Origin: Rhodospirillaceae bacterium
GTDB lineage: Bacteria; Pseudomonadota; Alphaproteobacteria; MPNO01; UBA2964
Direction: 5' to 3'
Assembly (NCBI GenBank): GCA_002720855.1
Contig: PBIN01000015.1
Coordinates: 1 to 64,000, forward strand
Length of the DNA stretch: 64,000 nucleotides
Positions 62,726 to 64,000 of this stretch are shown here, in pieces. The translations under genes and the position numbers were made by a program. The stretch's first letter is position 1. The number at the start of each line of letters is the position of its first letter. The notes beneath the pieces are model-generated. The model did no database searches. It was not told where the DNA came from and saw only the letters and a program-made list of their open reading frames with translations.

Positions 62726-63595
62726 ATGAAAAAGACGAAATTCTTGAAAGCTATACCATTCGTAACTTCGCTGCTTTGCGCCTTTGCCTTGTTGCTGACC
62801 GCAGGCATCCGGACGGCCGACGCGCAGACGAGCGACCACAGACAACAGGAACCCTTCGAGGTTTTTGCGGAGGAAATTCTGAACGGCATAAAGGCCACTG
62901 ATGCCGCCGATATCCCAGCTGTTGGGGGCTATGGGAAACCCCGTATTGCCGTGGTGCCGTTTCGATATGGGAAATCAACCTCCAAGAATAAAGGTCGAAT
63001 CAGCCCCGAAATGGCGCGTGAATTCAATGACCGATTACTCGCAGCCCTCACAAAACAGGGTGCTGGCACTTTTCGGTTTGTTGCCCGCGAAACGCTCAAA
63101 TCGGTGATCCGGGAAATTGACGCGATTGGAGAGCTGGAGCCGGATCGCGACGCCCGCGTTGCGGACCTACTTCGCAATGCCAAGGTTGATATTCTTGTCG
63201 TCGGAACGCTGCGCAAAGACGGCCAGAACGCCAGTCTTTCGTATAAAGCTCTAAGCACTGAGAGTGGTCTTGTCTTCGCCGCAACAACGCCTACGCGCAT
63301 TCAATTGGCAAGCCAGCCGCCTGCTACAATACGCTATCAACAGCCGAAAATTACGCCTGTTATTCTACGAGATCGCCCGCCTTTTACGATGAACCGGCAG
63401 GGACGACGCTCTGTATTTCATGTTCAGCGTATGTTGCACCGCCTTGGTTATAAGCCCGGTCGAATCGACGGCGTTATGAAGGCCCATACGCGCCGCGCGA
63501 TTCGCGCCTATCAACGCCATCACAGCCTCCCTGTAACCGGCCGATTAACTAGACCACTTGTCCGGCACATGCGGCGAGAACTTCGTCATGGGTAA
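62726..63595 (+). CDS. Exported protein with peptidoglycan-binding domain
   Basis: A 289-residue secreted protein. Signal peptide SLLCAFALLLTAGIRTADA. Residues 70-195 resemble FlgO/CsgG-like domains (RIAVVPFRYGKSTSK, then FRFVARETLKSVIREI and LRNAKVDILVVGTLRKDG). The last 65 residues are a PG_binding_1 domain (VFHVQRMLHRLGYKPGRIDGVM, then RRAIRAYQRHHSLPVTG), so it probably attaches to the wall. GGGGGAGGAAACC supports ATG 62726. It follows the unknown exported protein by 34 bases. Its exact role is not established. Confidence 0.75.
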   Translation: MKKTKFLKAIPFVTSLLCAFALLLTAGIRTADAQTSDHRQQEPFEVFAEEILNGIKATDAADIPAVGGYGKPRIAVVPFRYGKSTSKNKGRISPEMAREFNDRLLAALTKQGAGTFRFVARETLKSVIREIDAIGELEPDRDARVADLLRNAKVDILVVGTLRKDGQNASLSYKALSTESGLVFAATTPTRIQLASQPPATIRYQQPKITPVILRDRPPFTMNRQGRRSVFHVQRMLHRLGYKPGRIDGVMKAHTRRAIRAYQRHHSLPVTGRLTRPLVRHMRRELRHG

Positions 63596-63645
63596 AAACC
63601 GGCCTGACCCTCTCATATTCATTATGCGAACGCGCGGAGGACACG

Positions 63646-64000
63646 ATGAGTAGCAGCAGCCAGGAAAATGCGATGACGGAAATCGCGCTTGCTATGGCCA
63701 TGGGATTTTTCAGCGTCATGGTTCTGACGGCGATTTCCATGGGCGCCCCCGTCGCGAAATCGTCATCTAAGCAATCAAATGCCATTCCGATTGCGATCCT
63801 GGCGCAAAACAGCACGTCCGCCAGCAAAGGAACGGCAACCAAAATCACCAAAAAGGATTTGCTCGTCGTTTATGACGGAAAGACTTATCGCGACCGGCAA
63901 TTGGCAACCCTCGATCCAAGACAAATTCGATCAGCTGGACGCGTGATCCTCGCCGTAACTCCGGACCTCTCAATGTCGGCCGCGATGAATGCGCAGAAAA
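63646..64000 (+). CDS. Membrane-anchored protein of unknown function, runs off the window
   Basis: An open frame without a stop before the window end, at least 118 residues. One hydrophobic segment (IALAMAMGFFSVMVLTAIS, residues 13-31) follows a short polar N-terminus (MSSSSQENAMTE); the rest is polar, with KDLLVVYDGKTYRDRQ near residues 73-88. The single N-terminal helix layout would fit an anchored periplasmic protein. GGAGGACACG supports ATG 63646. It comes 50 bases after the PG-binding gene on the same strand. Family unrecognised because the C-terminus is missing. Confidence 0.7.
   Translation, partial: MSSSSQENAMTEIALAMAMGFFSVMVLTAISMGAPVAKSSSKQSNAIPIAILAQNSTSASKGTATKITKKDLLVVYDGKTYRDRQLATLDPRQIRSAGRVILAVTPDLSMSAAMNAQK

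Noticed and set aside
1-64000. tRNA, rRNA, CRISPR arrays, transposases, phage integrase or attachment sites
   Set aside because: Scanned by eye on both strands; no cloverleaf-like segment, regularly spaced repeat or mobile-element protein was convincing.

Overview
The window is 64 kb of a free-living alphaproteobacterial chromosome of roughly 50-55% GC. The taxon call rests on the left end, where a DUF1192 protein, a quinone oxidoreductase and a TrcR/DUF1013 cell-cycle regulator lie together; these two small families are largely alphaproteobacterial. The gene content (TRAP transporters, formyl-CoA transferase and oxalyl-CoA decarboxylase, hydantoinases, sulfatases, a Rieske oxygenase, a molybdenum hydroxylase) fits a catabolic generalist, possibly marine. 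The order is not resolved. I saw no rRNA, tRNA, CRISPR array, transposase or phage gene.

Layout. 0-3.6 kb: core genes and a metallo-beta-lactamase-fold hydrolase. 3.6-11.4 kb: an oxalate module, oxc-frc-acyl-CoA ligase on the minus strand, divergent from a complete TRAP transporter (DctP, hairpin, DctQ, DctM). 11.4-14.1 kb: a SPINDLY/OGT-type TPR glycosyltransferase overlapping a frameshifted methyltransferase. 14.2-23.6 kb: tricarballylate dehydrogenase-like flavoprotein, enol-lactonase-like hydrolase, YdjM-like membrane protein, LLM oxidoreductase, an MFS gene split by an in-frame TGA, a VanA-like Rieske oxygenase, an SDR and an amidase. 23.7-27.8 kb: a small secreted protein and a HyuA-HyuB pair. 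27.8-33.3 kb: PilZ protein, MFS transporter, an FAH-hydrolase/RutE-like/OsmC operon, a GntR-FCD regulator and a broken TRAP binding protein. 33.2-38 kb: a truncated FecR-domain protein, an OmpA lipoprotein, a sigma-54 activator with an in-frame TAA near its expected start, and an unknown protein. 38.3-50.7 kb: two paralogous cytosolic sulfatases among hydrolases, an SDR, a cupin, an ornithine-cyclodeaminase homologue, a cyclophilin, an ankyrin protein, an amidohydrolase, a DUF924 protein and an aminotransferase. 50.7-58.1 kb: a signal-less NMT1-like binding protein, an orphan molybdopterin hydroxylase subunit, a dihydropseudooxynicotine-hydrolase-like C-C hydrolase, an enamidase-like amidohydrolase, a class II aldolase and a TfdA/TauD dioxygenase, which I read as a candidate N-heterocycle catabolic cassette. 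58.2-64 kb: a PepSY-regulator-kinase operon divergent from four envelope genes, the last running off the window.

Most notable points: (1) oxalate genes divergent from a TRAP transporter; (2) the enamidase/Mo-hydroxylase/C-C hydrolase cassette; (3) a 9-mer, TCGATATTT, present twice before the FAH operon and once between the GntR gene and its divergent TRAP remnant; (4) five gene-breaking lesions (two frameshifts, two in-frame stops and one junction where two convergent genes both lose their 3' ends), which mean either real gene decay or assembly and sequencing errors.
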